Both the position numbers and the translations under genes were made by a program. A DNA stretch of 64,000 nucleotides from Rhodobiaceae bacterium UBA4490 (lineage in GTDB: Bacteria; Pseudomonadota; Alphaproteobacteria; Parvibaculales; Parvibaculaceae): positions 271,292-335,291 of the forward strand of contig DGNO01000005.1 in assembly GCA_002389665.1 (NCBI GenBank). The letters are read 5' to 3'. The notes beneath the pieces were generated by a model. The model did not search any database and was not told where the DNA came from. It was given only the letters and a program-made list of their open reading frames with translations. Of the stretch, positions 18,714-26,238 are shown in pieces (the first letter of the stretch is position 1; every line of letters starts with the position of its first letter).

Positions 18714-19523
18714 CTACTCGCCCTTGAATTCGGGCTCCCGTTTCTCGAAAAATGCCTTCACACCTTCGCGAACGTCCTTGGAGGGATTGGCGATCATGAC
18801 CGAAAGCGCCGCATCGCCGAGCGATTGTTCAAGGCTCATGTCCCGCCCGCGCAGCATCATGGACTTGGCAAGGCGCATGGCAAGCGGCGCGCGTTTGGCG
18901 AGCGTTTCGGCAAGCGCCAGCGCGCGGGCCTGCACGTCTGCATCCGGTACGACTTCCGTCAAAAGGCCGAGCGCCAGGGCTTCATCGGCGCTATAGGTTT
19001 CGGCAAGCAGCGTCATCTTCAAAGCCCGGTCGAGGCCCATGGCCCGCGGAAAAAGCCAGGCGCCCCCTTCATCCGGCAGAAGGCCGAAGCGCCCGCTCGT
19101 ATCGCCGAGCTTTGCGTTTTGCGCTCCGATGCGCATGTCGCAGGAAAGGGCGAGTGTCAGCCCGCCGGCCACCGCCGCTCCGTTCACCGCCGCGATCACC
19201 GGCTTGTCGAGGCGGGAAAGCGCCAGAATGACCTTGTGCATCCCGTCGCGCATTTCCCGCCCATGGGAAAGCTGCGCCTTCATGAGCGCGCCGTGCTCCT
19301 CGTCCGCGCCGCTCACATCGCCGCCCGAACAAAACCCTTTCCCCGCGCCGGTCAGAATAAGCGCGCGCTGCTCGTCATCGCGCAGGTAAGCGTCGAGCGC
19401 TTCCACCAGCTCTTCGCAGAGCTGGGTCGTATAGGCGTTCATCGCCTGCGGCCGGTTCAGCGTGATGCGGGTGACGCGGGGCGCGGGCGTTTCGACGATG
19501 ATCTCCTGAAAAGAGCTGGCCAT
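18714..19523 (-). CDS. Enoyl-CoA hydratase/isomerase family protein
   Basis: A 269-residue crotonase-fold protein from ATG 19523, chosen because GGGAGGAAAA precedes it directly. A start at 19544 lacks this. Oxyanion-hole segments are GAGKGFCSGGDVSG and VNGAAVAGGLTLALSCDMRIG. RFGLLPDEGGAWLFPR carries one candidate acidic residue. Family members hydrate 2-enoyl-CoA or shift double bonds during fatty-acid beta-oxidation. It is divergent from a second enoyl-CoA hydratase gene with 134 bases between their starts, so they may share regulation. Confidence 0.88.
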   Translation of the reverse strand: MASSFQEIIVETPAPRVTRITLNRPQAMNAYTTQLCEELVEALDAYLRDDEQRALILTGAGKGFCSGGDVSGADEEHGALMKAQLSHGREMRDGMHKVILALSRLDKPVIAAVNGAAVAGGLTLALSCDMRIGAQNAKLGDTSGRFGLLPDEGGAWLFPRAMGLDRALKMTLLAETYSADEALALGLLTEVVPDADVQARALALAETLAKRAPLAMRLAKSMMLRGRDMSLEQSLGDAALSVMIANPSKDVREGVKAFFEKREPEFKGE

Positions 19524-19657
19524 TTTTCCTCCCATTTTGCGCATTTTGCCGGTGCTTTCGATCGGCGCGTTTGGCCGCTAGTCTAGCAGCAATAAGAGAT
19601 TGCAGCAGCAAAGGCCGGCGGGAAGGCCAGCCAGGGAGAATGAGAGGGAGGATAAAG

Positions 19658-20530
19658 ATGTCGGAAGCAGTAAGAGCGGAGGCGCCCGGCGAAGCGGCGC
19701 ATATGAGCTATGAGGTGAAAGACGGTATCGGCCTTATCACGCTGAACCGGCCCGATAAGCTCAATGCCTGGACAGGCGAAATGGAAAAAGGCGTCAAGCG
19801 CGCGGTGGGCGCGGCGGCGAAGGACGACAAGGTGCGTGTCATCGTGTTGACCGGTGCCGGGCGCGGCTTTTGCGCGGGCGCCGATATGAACCTTCTGCAA
19901 TCTATCGAGCCGGAAGGCGGGCGGCGCAACATCGTCAGCAAAGAGGAAGAAGAAGCGGTGGACCTTTCCTACGATCACGGGCCTTCCGTGATAGAGCATT
20001 TCCATGGCCGCTTCGGGTATCTTTTCGAATGCCCCAAACCCATTATCGGCGCGATTAACGGGGCCTGCGCCGGTCTCGGCCTGGTGGTGTCGCTCTTCTG
20101 CGATCTGCGCTTTGCGAGCGAAGAGGCGAAGTTCACCACGTCCTTCGCCCAACGCGGCCTCGTTGCCGAGCATGGCATTGCCTGGCTGCTGCCGCGGCTC
20201 ATCGGCTCGGCCCATGCGCTCGACCTTCTCATGTCCGCGCGCAAGATCGACGGCAGGGAAGCGGCCCGTCTCGGCCTCGTCAATCAGGCTTTTCCTGCAG
20301 ATAAGTTCATGGAAGAGGTCATGGCCTATGCCCGTCATATGGCCGCAAACGTTTCCCCGCGCTCCATGGCGGTGATGAAGCGGCAGGTCTATAAATCGCT
20401 TTTTCAGGATTTCAATCAGTCGACCGGCATGGCCGATAAGGAAATGCAGGCGAGCTTTAAGAGCGCAGACTTCAAGGAAGGCGTCGCGCATTTCGTGGAA
20501 AAGCGCGCGGCGCATTTCACGGGGCGCTGA
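19658..20530 (+). CDS. Enoyl-CoA hydratase/isomerase family protein
   Basis: A 290-residue crotonase-fold protein. ATG 19658 is chosen because GGGAGGATAAAG precedes it; the frame is open further upstream. Motifs are GAGRGFCAGADMNLL, INGACAGLGLVVSLFCDLRF, and TSFAQRGLVAEHGIAWLLPR with its conserved Glu. An insertion at about residues 85-110 (GGRRNIVSKEEEEAVDLS) carries an acidic run. The CDRFAS-type segment and the PRSMAVMKRQVY tail are usual for broad enoyl-CoA hydratases. Its partner on the other strand is a paralogue of lower similarity. Likely beta-oxidation of fatty acids or a related carboxylic acid. Confidence 0.88.
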   Translation: MSEAVRAEAPGEAAHMSYEVKDGIGLITLNRPDKLNAWTGEMEKGVKRAVGAAAKDDKVRVIVLTGAGRGFCAGADMNLLQSIEPEGGRRNIVSKEEEEAVDLSYDHGPSVIEHFHGRFGYLFECPKPIIGAINGACAGLGLVVSLFCDLRFASEEAKFTTSFAQRGLVAEHGIAWLLPRLIGSAHALDLLMSARKIDGREAARLGLVNQAFPADKFMEEVMAYARHMAANVSPRSMAVMKRQVYKSLFQDFNQSTGMADKEMQASFKSADFKEGVAHFVEKRAAHFTGR

Positions 20531-20585
20531 GTGCCATAAAAATGGGCGCCCCTTCGTTAGAAGGAGCGGCAAAGAACATAAAAGT

Positions 20586-20611
20586 GGGCGCTCCTTTTGC
20601 AAGGAGCGCCC
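20586..20611 (-). terminator. Terminator hairpin after the di-iron protein gene
   Basis: A perfect 11-base stem (GGGCGCTCCTT at 20586-20596, AAGGAGCGCCC at 20601-20611) with a 4-base loop. On the minus strand it runs into ACTTTTATG, downstream of the gene ending at 20682. A similar but imperfect hairpin at 20544-20570, also followed by a T-run on the minus strand, looks like a duplicate. Confidence 0.75.
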
Positions 20612-20681
20612 GGGCAGAGAGGCGGAAGGCTGGAGGACCCGCCGCCGGGAGGAGAGCCTTGGTAGGCAGGCTCTTCGGGTC

Positions 20682-21833
20682 TTAGTCGGCGGCGGTGCCT
20701 GAGAGCTGGATCAACGCTTCGTTCTTGCGGTTGATTTCCTTGAGCTTGGCGATCCCCGCCGCCGCGATCGCATCGCCCACCATTTCGTCGCTTTCGGCAT
20801 GCAGCACTTTCATGTCGATATAAGCGGCGTAATTGCCGGCGGTGCGCTCGGTGATGATGCCGGTCATGGCCAGGGTCTTCACCAGCACGCGGAAGATGTT
20901 TGCCGATTCCTGCATGTTGGTGCGGATCTTTTCATCCGTCATGCCTTCCATGAAGGCGCCCTGCACCCATTCCCAATCGAGGCCGACCTGCTCGTAGATA
21001 TGCTGTTTCTGCGAGGGGGCGCCGATGTTGAAGAGCAGCGTCTGGAAGACTTCCCAGGCCCAGTCTTCGATCTTGTTGTGCTCTTCCTTGGAGAGCTTGG
21101 GCACAGTGCGGTCCGCCCAGATCTTGCCGAACTTGTGGTGGAAGGCTTCGTCCGTCATCGCGAGCTGTGCAAGGCGCACGATCAGCGGGTCGCGGCCCTT
21201 GTTGTAGAAGGTCGCAAAGGCGCCCATGGCGAGGCCTTCGACCAGGAGCTGCATGCCGACGATTTTCTTCCAGGCAAATTTCGACGTCACGAGTTCCGTC
21301 AGTACATCGCGCAGCACCGGGCCGCAAGCCATCGGGCGGCCGAAACGGGCTTTCACGATATTGGTGAAGGCGGTGACGTGGCGGGCTTCTTCGCGCGCCT
21401 GGTTGGCGGCATATTCCTGTGCGCCCGGATCGCGCAGGATGTGGCAAAGGCTTGCCGACAAGGCGAGCGCGCCCTGTTCGCCGTGCAGAATGTTCGACAG
21501 GCTCCAATGGGTTTCCAGGTTCGTCAGTTTCACCCGGCCTTTTTCATCGAGCTTGTCCCAGACGGCGGTGCCGTAGCCCACCGTCATGGTCGGGTCGACC
21601 ATATATTCGTTTTCGATATCGAAGGGCTCGCTAAAGTCGATATAGCGCGCGTCGTTCGGGTCCCAGAAATGGTCGTGGGTTGCCGAGATGATCTTGTCGA
21701 AGGCGCTGGTACGATCGAGATAGCGCTCGCAATCCATCATGGCGGCGAAATCGGTCGGCTCTACGGTGTTGTAGATATTGTCCTTCGTGATCTGACCAGC
21801 GGCTTCTTTGTGGGGTACTGCCTGCGTCATCAA
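20682..21833 (-). CDS. Ferritin-like di-iron carboxylate protein
   Basis: A 383-residue soluble protein with a four-helix ferritin-like core. The di-iron ligand pattern is complete: Glu119 (HGEQGAL), Glu149 and His152 (EEARH), Glu199 (LVEGLAMG), and Glu229 and His232 (TDEAFHH). This arrangement matches ribonucleotide-reductase-R2-like and related oxygenase or oxidase proteins. The length is greater than simple ferritins and no partner subunit gene is adjacent. The reaction is unknown; a lipid or hydrocarbon oxidation is my inference from neighbours. Upstream are a TGACGC-N2-GCGTCA palindrome and a perfect FNR/FixK-type box. Confidence 0.75.
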   Translation of the reverse strand: MMTQAVPHKEAAGQITKDNIYNTVEPTDFAAMMDCERYLDRTSAFDKIISATHDHFWDPNDARYIDFSEPFDIENEYMVDPTMTVGYGTAVWDKLDEKGRVKLTNLETHWSLSNILHGEQGALALSASLCHILRDPGAQEYAANQAREEARHVTAFTNIVKARFGRPMACGPVLRDVLTELVTSKFAWKKIVGMQLLVEGLAMGAFATFYNKGRDPLIVRLAQLAMTDEAFHHKFGKIWADRTVPKLSKEEHNKIEDWAWEVFQTLLFNIGAPSQKQHIYEQVGLDWEWVQGAFMEGMTDEKIRTNMQESANIFRVLVKTLAMTGIITERTAGNYAAYIDMKVLHAESDEMVGDAIAAAGIAKLKEINRKNEALIQLSGTAAD

Positions 21834-21902
21834 TAATCTCCTCCGGTCTGCGAGGCTCAGGGTCTGTGGGTGCTTTTGGTGTGCCTCAACCTGAAAAAAT
21901 CA

Positions 21903-21916
21903 TGACGCCTGCGTCA
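21903..21916 (-). promoter_or_regulatory. Palindromic operator candidate TGACGC-N2-GCGTCA, site 2
   Basis: The sequence TGACGCCTGCGTCA has perfect 6-base arms; including flanks A and T the arms are 7 bases. It lies 70 bases upstream of the di-iron protein's start codon and repeats the arms and spacer found at 18679-18692. Confidence 0.6.
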
Positions 21917-21926
21917 TTTTTGGTCT

Positions 21927-21940
21927 TTGATCTGGATCAA
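21927..21940 (-). promoter_or_regulatory. FNR/FixK-type box
   Basis: TTGATCTGGATCAA is a perfect match to the consensus TTGAT-N4-ATCAA bound by FNR, FixK and Anr-type regulators. Its inner end is 94 bases from the start codon of the di-iron protein. It suggests oxygen-linked control; position relative to the true transcript start is not known. Confidence 0.65.
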
Positions 21941-22056
21941 AGAAAAGGGCCGGCGCTGAAAACGCCGGCCCCGCTGCGAGGGGTTCTTATGAAGAGAATC
22001 CGAAAAGTCGCCTGTTTCTGCGGATTTTCTCTCCGCTCCTCACTCCGGAAAGAGGA

Positions 22057-24018
22057 TCAGAACGTCACTTTCACCCCCATCAGGAATTCCCGGCCCGGCG
22101 CCGCGAACCCGTCTGCAGGCTCATATTCGGCGTCGAAAGCGTTGTTCACCCGGCCGAAAACCTGGAAATGCGGGCCGATATCTTTCGAGCCCGTCAGATC
22201 GACCACAGTGTAATTGTCGCCTTCGATGAGACCGCCGCTCACCCGGTCCACATCCCGGTAAAGATCGACCCAGGTAACGGCGAGTCCGAGGCGGGCATCT
22301 TCCATTGCCTGCCAGTCGAGCGTGCCGTGCACCTTGTGGCGCGGGCGCCGGCTCTGTCCGCCGCGCAGAGGCTGCGTATCGACGACGGTGAAGGTGTAAT
22401 CGGCGCGGGCCGTCAGCGTGTCGCTGATTTCCACATCGACAAAGCTTTCGATCCCATGCGCGTTGAACTCGTTCACATTCGTTGTCGTGGAATCGAACGA
22501 GGGCAGGAAGACCGTGATGATGGCGTTTTCATAATCGGTATCGAAATAGGTGATGCCCGTTTGAATGCGCCCGTCAAGGAAGCCCTGCTCGAGACCGACT
22601 TCCCAGCCTTCGCTTTCCTCCGGCTCAAGATTGGGATTGCCGCGGAAGGCATTGCCGAAGGAGTTCGGCGTAAAGCCATAGCGCTCGAAGAGCGAAGGCA
22701 CTTTGAAGCCCGTGCCGTAACTTGCCGTCAGCCGCGTATCGGTTTCGGGATGATAGTAACCCGGCGTCAGCGTATAGGTGACTTCATCGTCGAAATTTTC
22801 CGGATTGTCATAGCGCACGCTTGCCGAGGCAAAGAAGCGCTCGCCGAAGCTCACCCGGTCGCTCAGCCAGAACGAGGTGGTATATTCATCCGCCTCGGAG
22901 CGCAGTTGCTGCACGAAGCCGAAGCCGAAATCGCGAAAACCCCGTGCTTCCAGCTCTTCGTATTTGTATTCACCGGCAAGGTTCAGCGTGTGATTGCCGA
23001 GCGTGACGAAGTTTTCCAGCTTGGCGACGGTGCGCGTGCCTTCATTCGTCGATTCTTGGTCGGTGTTGAGGTTCGCCGCATCCGGATGATCGATGATGAC
23101 GCGCGTATAATCGGTATAGGCAAGCGTGAGAACGGGCCGGTAAGCGCCGCCATAGAAATTCCCTTTTAGCCCGCCGCTCAGGAAAATCTCCTGGTTCTTG
23201 GCAACGGCGTTGAAATCCTGCGGCAGGGAATTGTCCGTATCCGTATTGGAATTGATATATTGGCCGAAGGTGAAGGCGGAAAGCGTGCCGCTCAAATCCG
23301 TATCGAGCTGCAGGCTGAGGGCCGTGTTCTCGTTACCGTCTTCTTCCTCGGCAAAGCCGCCGCGCAGATGTTGCGGCGTGATGTCATTGCCGTCCGTTGC
23401 CTGGCGCGAAAGCGAGAGCGCATAGCCGATGCCTGCATAAGAGCCGTCTGCCAGGGCCGCGGTGTTGAACGTGCCGAGCGAGCCGAGTTCCGCCCGCACG
23501 CTGGTGCGCAGCGCGCCTTCGCCTTTTTTGGTGATGATGTTGATGACGCCGCCCAGCGCCGCGCTGCCGTAAAGCCCGCTCTGGGGCCCGCGAATAACCT
23601 CGATGCGCTCGACATTTTCCGTCGTCAGCGTGGAAAAGTCGAAAGCGCCCGCCGGCGCGCCCGGATCGTTGATCTCGATCCCGTTCAAAAGCACAAGCGT
23701 GTGGTTGGAATTGCCGCCGCGCGAAAAGACGCTGGTGACGGAGCCTTTCGAGCCCGATTGCACGATGTGAAGCCCCGGCACGCCTTGCAGCGCCTCGCCC
23801 ACCGTGCGGTATTGCCGCCGGTCGATATCATCGGCGGTGATGACGCTGACGGACGAGCCGACCTGCTCGATGGGTGCAGGGCCCGAAGGGGCGGTAACCA
23901 GAATCTCCGGCGCGATGATCTGCCGGTCCGCATGCGCAAGGCCCGTCAGGAGTGTCGTGAAAAGGGCCGTGCTGCCCAATAGCGCCGCGGTGCGGCGCGC
24001 CTCATTGAAATGAACCAT
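22057..24018 (-). CDS. btuB: TonB-dependent outer-membrane vitamin B12 receptor, BtuB-type
   Basis: A 653-residue protein from ATG 24018, chosen for the GAGGGGAC ribosome-binding site and for opening into a signal peptide (hydrophobic run, cut likely after GLAHA). A plug domain follows with VITADDIDRRQYRTVGEAL, SVFSRGGNSNHTLVLLNGIE and RIEVIRGPQSGLYGSAALGG. The rest is a 22-strand beta-barrel, rich in alternating aromatic residues, ending in the aromatic-terminated GVKVTF. The receptor imports cobalamin with energy from TonB/ExbBD, none of which is in this window. The assignment to B12 comes mostly from the cobalamin riboswitch in its leader. TonB-dependent siderophore receptors are the alternative. 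Confidence 0.9.
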   Translation of the reverse strand: MVHFNEARRTAALLGSTALFTTLLTGLAHADRQIIAPEILVTAPSGPAPIEQVGSSVSVITADDIDRRQYRTVGEALQGVPGLHIVQSGSKGSVTSVFSRGGNSNHTLVLLNGIEINDPGAPAGAFDFSTLTTENVERIEVIRGPQSGLYGSAALGGVINIITKKGEGALRTSVRAELGSLGTFNTAALADGSYAGIGYALSLSRQATDGNDITPQHLRGGFAEEEDGNENTALSLQLDTDLSGTLSAFTFGQYINSNTDTDNSLPQDFNAVAKNQEIFLSGGLKGNFYGGAYRPVLTLAYTDYTRVIIDHPDAANLNTDQESTNEGTRTVAKLENFVTLGNHTLNLAGEYKYEELEARGFRDFGFGFVQQLRSEADEYTTSFWLSDRVSFGERFFASASVRYDNPENFDDEVTYTLTPGYYHPETDTRLTASYGTGFKVPSLFERYGFTPNSFGNAFRGNPNLEPEESEGWEVGLEQGFLDGRIQTGITYFDTDYENAIITVFLPSFDSTTTNVNEFNAHGIESFVDVEISDTLTARADYTFTVVDTQPLRGGQSRRPRHKVHGTLDWQAMEDARLGLAVTWVDLYRDVDRVSGGLIEGDNYTVVDLTGSKDIGPHFQVFGRVNNAFDAEYEPADGFAAPGREFLMGVKVTF

Positions 24019-24211
24019 TAGTCCAGTCCCCTCATAAAACGGTCCGCCCGACCGCAGGGTGCCGAGGGACGGGATGAGGGAACGGAAAGCCGCAAGGCGC
24101 GCGCGGCTTCGTGCATAGGGAAGGGGGAAGTGCCCGCCGCGCCGCATGCCAAGGCCGCGTCACCGACGGAAGATCCGCTCCGATGGCACACCCCGGCCAG
24201 CGGCAGATGAC

Positions 24212-24400
24212 GCGCGATGCGGCAGGTCTCCTGGCTTGCGGGTCATAAAACGGTTCCGGTCTTCCCAGAGCGGATGCCCCAGTGACGTGAGTGGAACCGA
24301 TCTCGCCGCTTACAGTTGCGGGGGCAGCCAAGGAATGGCCCGTATGAAGCGGGCGTCACCTTGTTCCCTTTTATCCCGGATATCCGGGACCGGATCGCGG
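24212..24400 (-). promoter_or_regulatory. Cobalamin (adenosylcobalamin) riboswitch
   Basis: Read on the minus strand the leader contains the hallmark elements of the family in order: AAAAGGGAACAAGG, then GCTGCCCCCGCAACTGTAAG, then GTCACTGGGG, then the B12 box AAGCCAGGAGACCTGCC at 24221-24237. A GCGAT/ATCGC pair (24394-24398 with 24214-24218) can close the outer helix. It lies about 195 bases upstream of the TonB receptor's start codon. When ligand is bound, such elements usually shut off expression of B12 uptake genes. Confidence 0.95.
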
Positions 24401-24505
24401 CGCGAGTATAGGGGCGCGCTGCAAATTGTCAAAAGCGCAAAAAAACCGGAAGGGAAGCAGCGCTCTCACGCCGCTTCCCCTCGCTCAATCTTGTGCGTCT
24501 TCTTC

Positions 24506-24754
24506 TCAGTGCCGCCGCGTCGAGACGGGCAGGGCGGTCAAGGATATCTCCGCCGGGCATTGCGGGTTTTTGAGAACATGTTCGGCAATCACGTCGAGCA
24601 GCGCGCCGTGCAATGTCTCCACCCGTTCGTCATGGGCATGGCCGGCGCCGGAGCGCACCAGGTAAAGCACGGCTTTGACGAGCCCTTCGATATGCGCGTC
24701 CGCGTTTTGCGGCAAGGCGCCTTCTTCGTGTTTCGGTTTGGTTTGAACGCTCAC
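24506..24754 (-). CDS. Hypothetical 82-residue protein coupled to luxI
   Basis: A small cytoplasmic protein with no signal peptide or membrane helix. It is mildly basic at both ends, with a central stretch (about residues 22-62) predicted to be helical: HIEGLVKAVLYLVRSGAGH and ETLHGALLDVIAEHVL. Its ATG lies within the last codons of luxI with a 4-base ATGA overlap, so it is translationally coupled to the synthase. I recognise no family. Its position suggests a modulator or accessory of the quorum-sensing pair, but nothing in the sequence proves this. Confidence 0.6.
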   Translation of the reverse strand: MSVQTKPKHEEGALPQNADAHIEGLVKAVLYLVRSGAGHAHDERVETLHGALLDVIAEHVLKNPQCPAEISLTALPVSTRRH

Positions 24755-25383
24755 GCTGCTACCTCTTCTTCATACTCGTGGATGTCGATCACGGAACCTT
24801 CGATGCCGAACACATCGCGAATGCGCTGCGAGGAGGAAGGCGCCGTGGAGTAATGCCCGGCGAGAAACTCTTCCTCGCCGATGCGGATGGCCGGCCCGTA
24901 AATGGTGGGTTTGAGGCCGAGCTGCTCGAGCGCCCGGGCCTTGGAGGGATAGGTGACGAAAACGAAATGCTCGATGCCATGCGCCCAAGCCCATTCCATG
25001 CCGGCAAGCGTGCACAGGGCATGGTGATAGGTATGCGCGCCTTTCGGCAGATCGGGGTCGACGCACATGCGGCTGCCTTCGGCCACGCGCGCGCTTTTCG
25101 GCAGCTCATGGCCATGTGCAAGCTCCGGCCAGAGCGCTTCGAGCATGTAAGGATGATCGGTGCGCACCATGCGCCCGCAGGCCCGCACGGCCTGATTGTC
25201 GTCACGAATCGTGAAGTAATGGGTCCAGAGCGGATGGTCGAACTGGTCCGCTTCGCGGTGGTTGAGATTGGGAATAACCCAGCCCGCCCGCTCGACGAAA
25301 ACCTTGTGGCGCAAACGCAGCATCGAATCGAAAGCGTTGCCGAAATGATGCGCGGTGAGGATGGTGAAGTGATCGACTTTCAT
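24751..25383 (-). CDS. luxI: Acyl-homoserine-lactone synthase, LuxI family
   Basis: A 210-residue enzyme that makes an acyl-homoserine lactone signal from S-adenosylmethionine and an acyl-ACP or acyl-CoA. The invariant residues of the family are all present: Arg25, Phe29 and Trp35 (LRHKVFVERAGW), Asp46 and Asp49 (EADQFD), Arg71 (CGRMVR), and Glu102 with Arg105 (AEGSRM). The start has GGAGAGAGAGG about 7 bases upstream. A 20-base lux-box palindrome lies 59 bases above the start codon. The luxR gene is immediately upstream and a small gene overlaps the 3' end. The acyl chain is unknown. Confidence 0.93.
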   Translation of the reverse strand: MKVDHFTILTAHHFGNAFDSMLRLRHKVFVERAGWVIPNLNHREADQFDHPLWTHYFTIRDDNQAVRACGRMVRTDHPYMLEALWPELAHGHELPKSARVAEGSRMCVDPDLPKGAHTYHHALCTLAGMEWAWAHGIEHFVFVTYPSKARALEQLGLKPTIYGPAIRIGEEEFLAGHYSTAPSSSQRIRDVFGIEGSVIDIHEYEEEVAA

Positions 25384-25442
25384 GGGGGGCCTCTCTCTCC
25401 GTGTTGATGGAGAAAGGCTTTCATGAGGGCGCGCGGGCCCGC

Positions 25443-25462
25443 ACCTCCCCTTAAGGGTAGGT
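25443..25462 (-). promoter_or_regulatory. lux-box palindrome upstream of luxI
   Basis: On the minus strand the sequence ACCTACCCTTAAGGGGAGGT is a 20-base dyad whose halves match at 9 of 10 positions. The length and the ACCT...AGGT ends fit lux boxes bound by LuxR-type regulators. The near end is 59 bases from the luxI start codon. An AT-rich tract containing TATAAT (25467-25493) lies on the far side, so either activation or repression geometry is possible. Confidence 0.8.
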
Positions 25463-25500
25463 CTCGAAAATAATATTATATATCAATAAGTTACGAAGGA

Positions 25501-26238
25501 TCAGAGAAACTGAATGTCTTCCGGATCGATGGTGATGAGCCCGAGATAGAGCGCTTTGACGATGGCGATGCGGCCATAGGCGCCGAGCTTCGCGTAGCAG
25601 TTCTTCAGATGGAACTTTACCGTCTCCTGGGAAACGCTGAGAAGCTGGGAAATCTCCCAGGCGGTCTTGCCCCGCGCCCACTGTGTCAGCACTTCCTGTT
25701 CGCGCGGGGTGAGCGGCTGGGCAGGCGCCATTTCCACGGCCAGGTGGTCCATGAAGACTTTGTGCAGCAAGGCGGTGCGGGCATGAACTTCCGCCAGCAC
25801 CCGCTCGCAGTCCACATCCGGCTCGTCGGAGGCAACGGAATAAACGGCGCTGATGCCGGGCGCGCTCACAAGCGCGGAGGAAATGCCCTGCTTGAGGCCG
25901 AGATCGGCCGCTTCGCCGTAAAAGCGGCGCTGGAAGGGGCTGAGCTCGTGGCGCTCAAGCAGCCTCTCCCAGGAGAAGGGGCCGGAGCCATGGCCAGCCT
26001 GCTGCAAGGTCAGGTCCGCTTGCGCATAGCCCTGCTCTTCATAGTGGTTGAGCCATTCGGTTTTGTAATTGGTGGCGAAATATTGATCGCGCGTCGGGTC
26101 GCGCCCTGGCAGCACATAGCCGAGGATCGCGTGGTTCAGGCCTAAATCGTTCAAGCCTGCCAGCCAGATGTCGAATGCCGATGCGCTATCTTCCGACTGC
26201 TGGATACGCTCGACAAACTCCGCGAAAGACAGCCCCAT
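25501..26238 (-). CDS. luxR: LuxR-family autoinducer-binding transcriptional regulator
   Basis: A 245-residue two-domain regulator. ATG 26238 is chosen because it lies after AGGGGCAC and gives the usual family length; the frame is open 51 codons further. The N-terminal autoinducer-binding domain keeps the pocket residues Trp and Tyr (EWLNHY), Asp (YAQADL) and the later Trp (GPFSWER). The C-terminal helix-turn-helix (about residues 178-240) begins with LTPREQEVLTQWA and includes SVSQETVKFHLKNCYAKL. It most likely senses the lactone made by the adjacent LuxI and binds the lux box between the two genes. Confidence 0.92.
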   Translation of the reverse strand: MGLSFAEFVERIQQSEDSASAFDIWLAGLNDLGLNHAILGYVLPGRDPTRDQYFATNYKTEWLNHYEEQGYAQADLTLQQAGHGSGPFSWERLLERHELSPFQRRFYGEAADLGLKQGISSALVSAPGISAVYSVASDEPDVDCERVLAEVHARTALLHKVFMDHLAVEMAPAQPLTPREQEVLTQWARGKTAWEISQLLSVSQETVKFHLKNCYAKLGAYGRIAIVKALYLGLITIDPEDIQFL

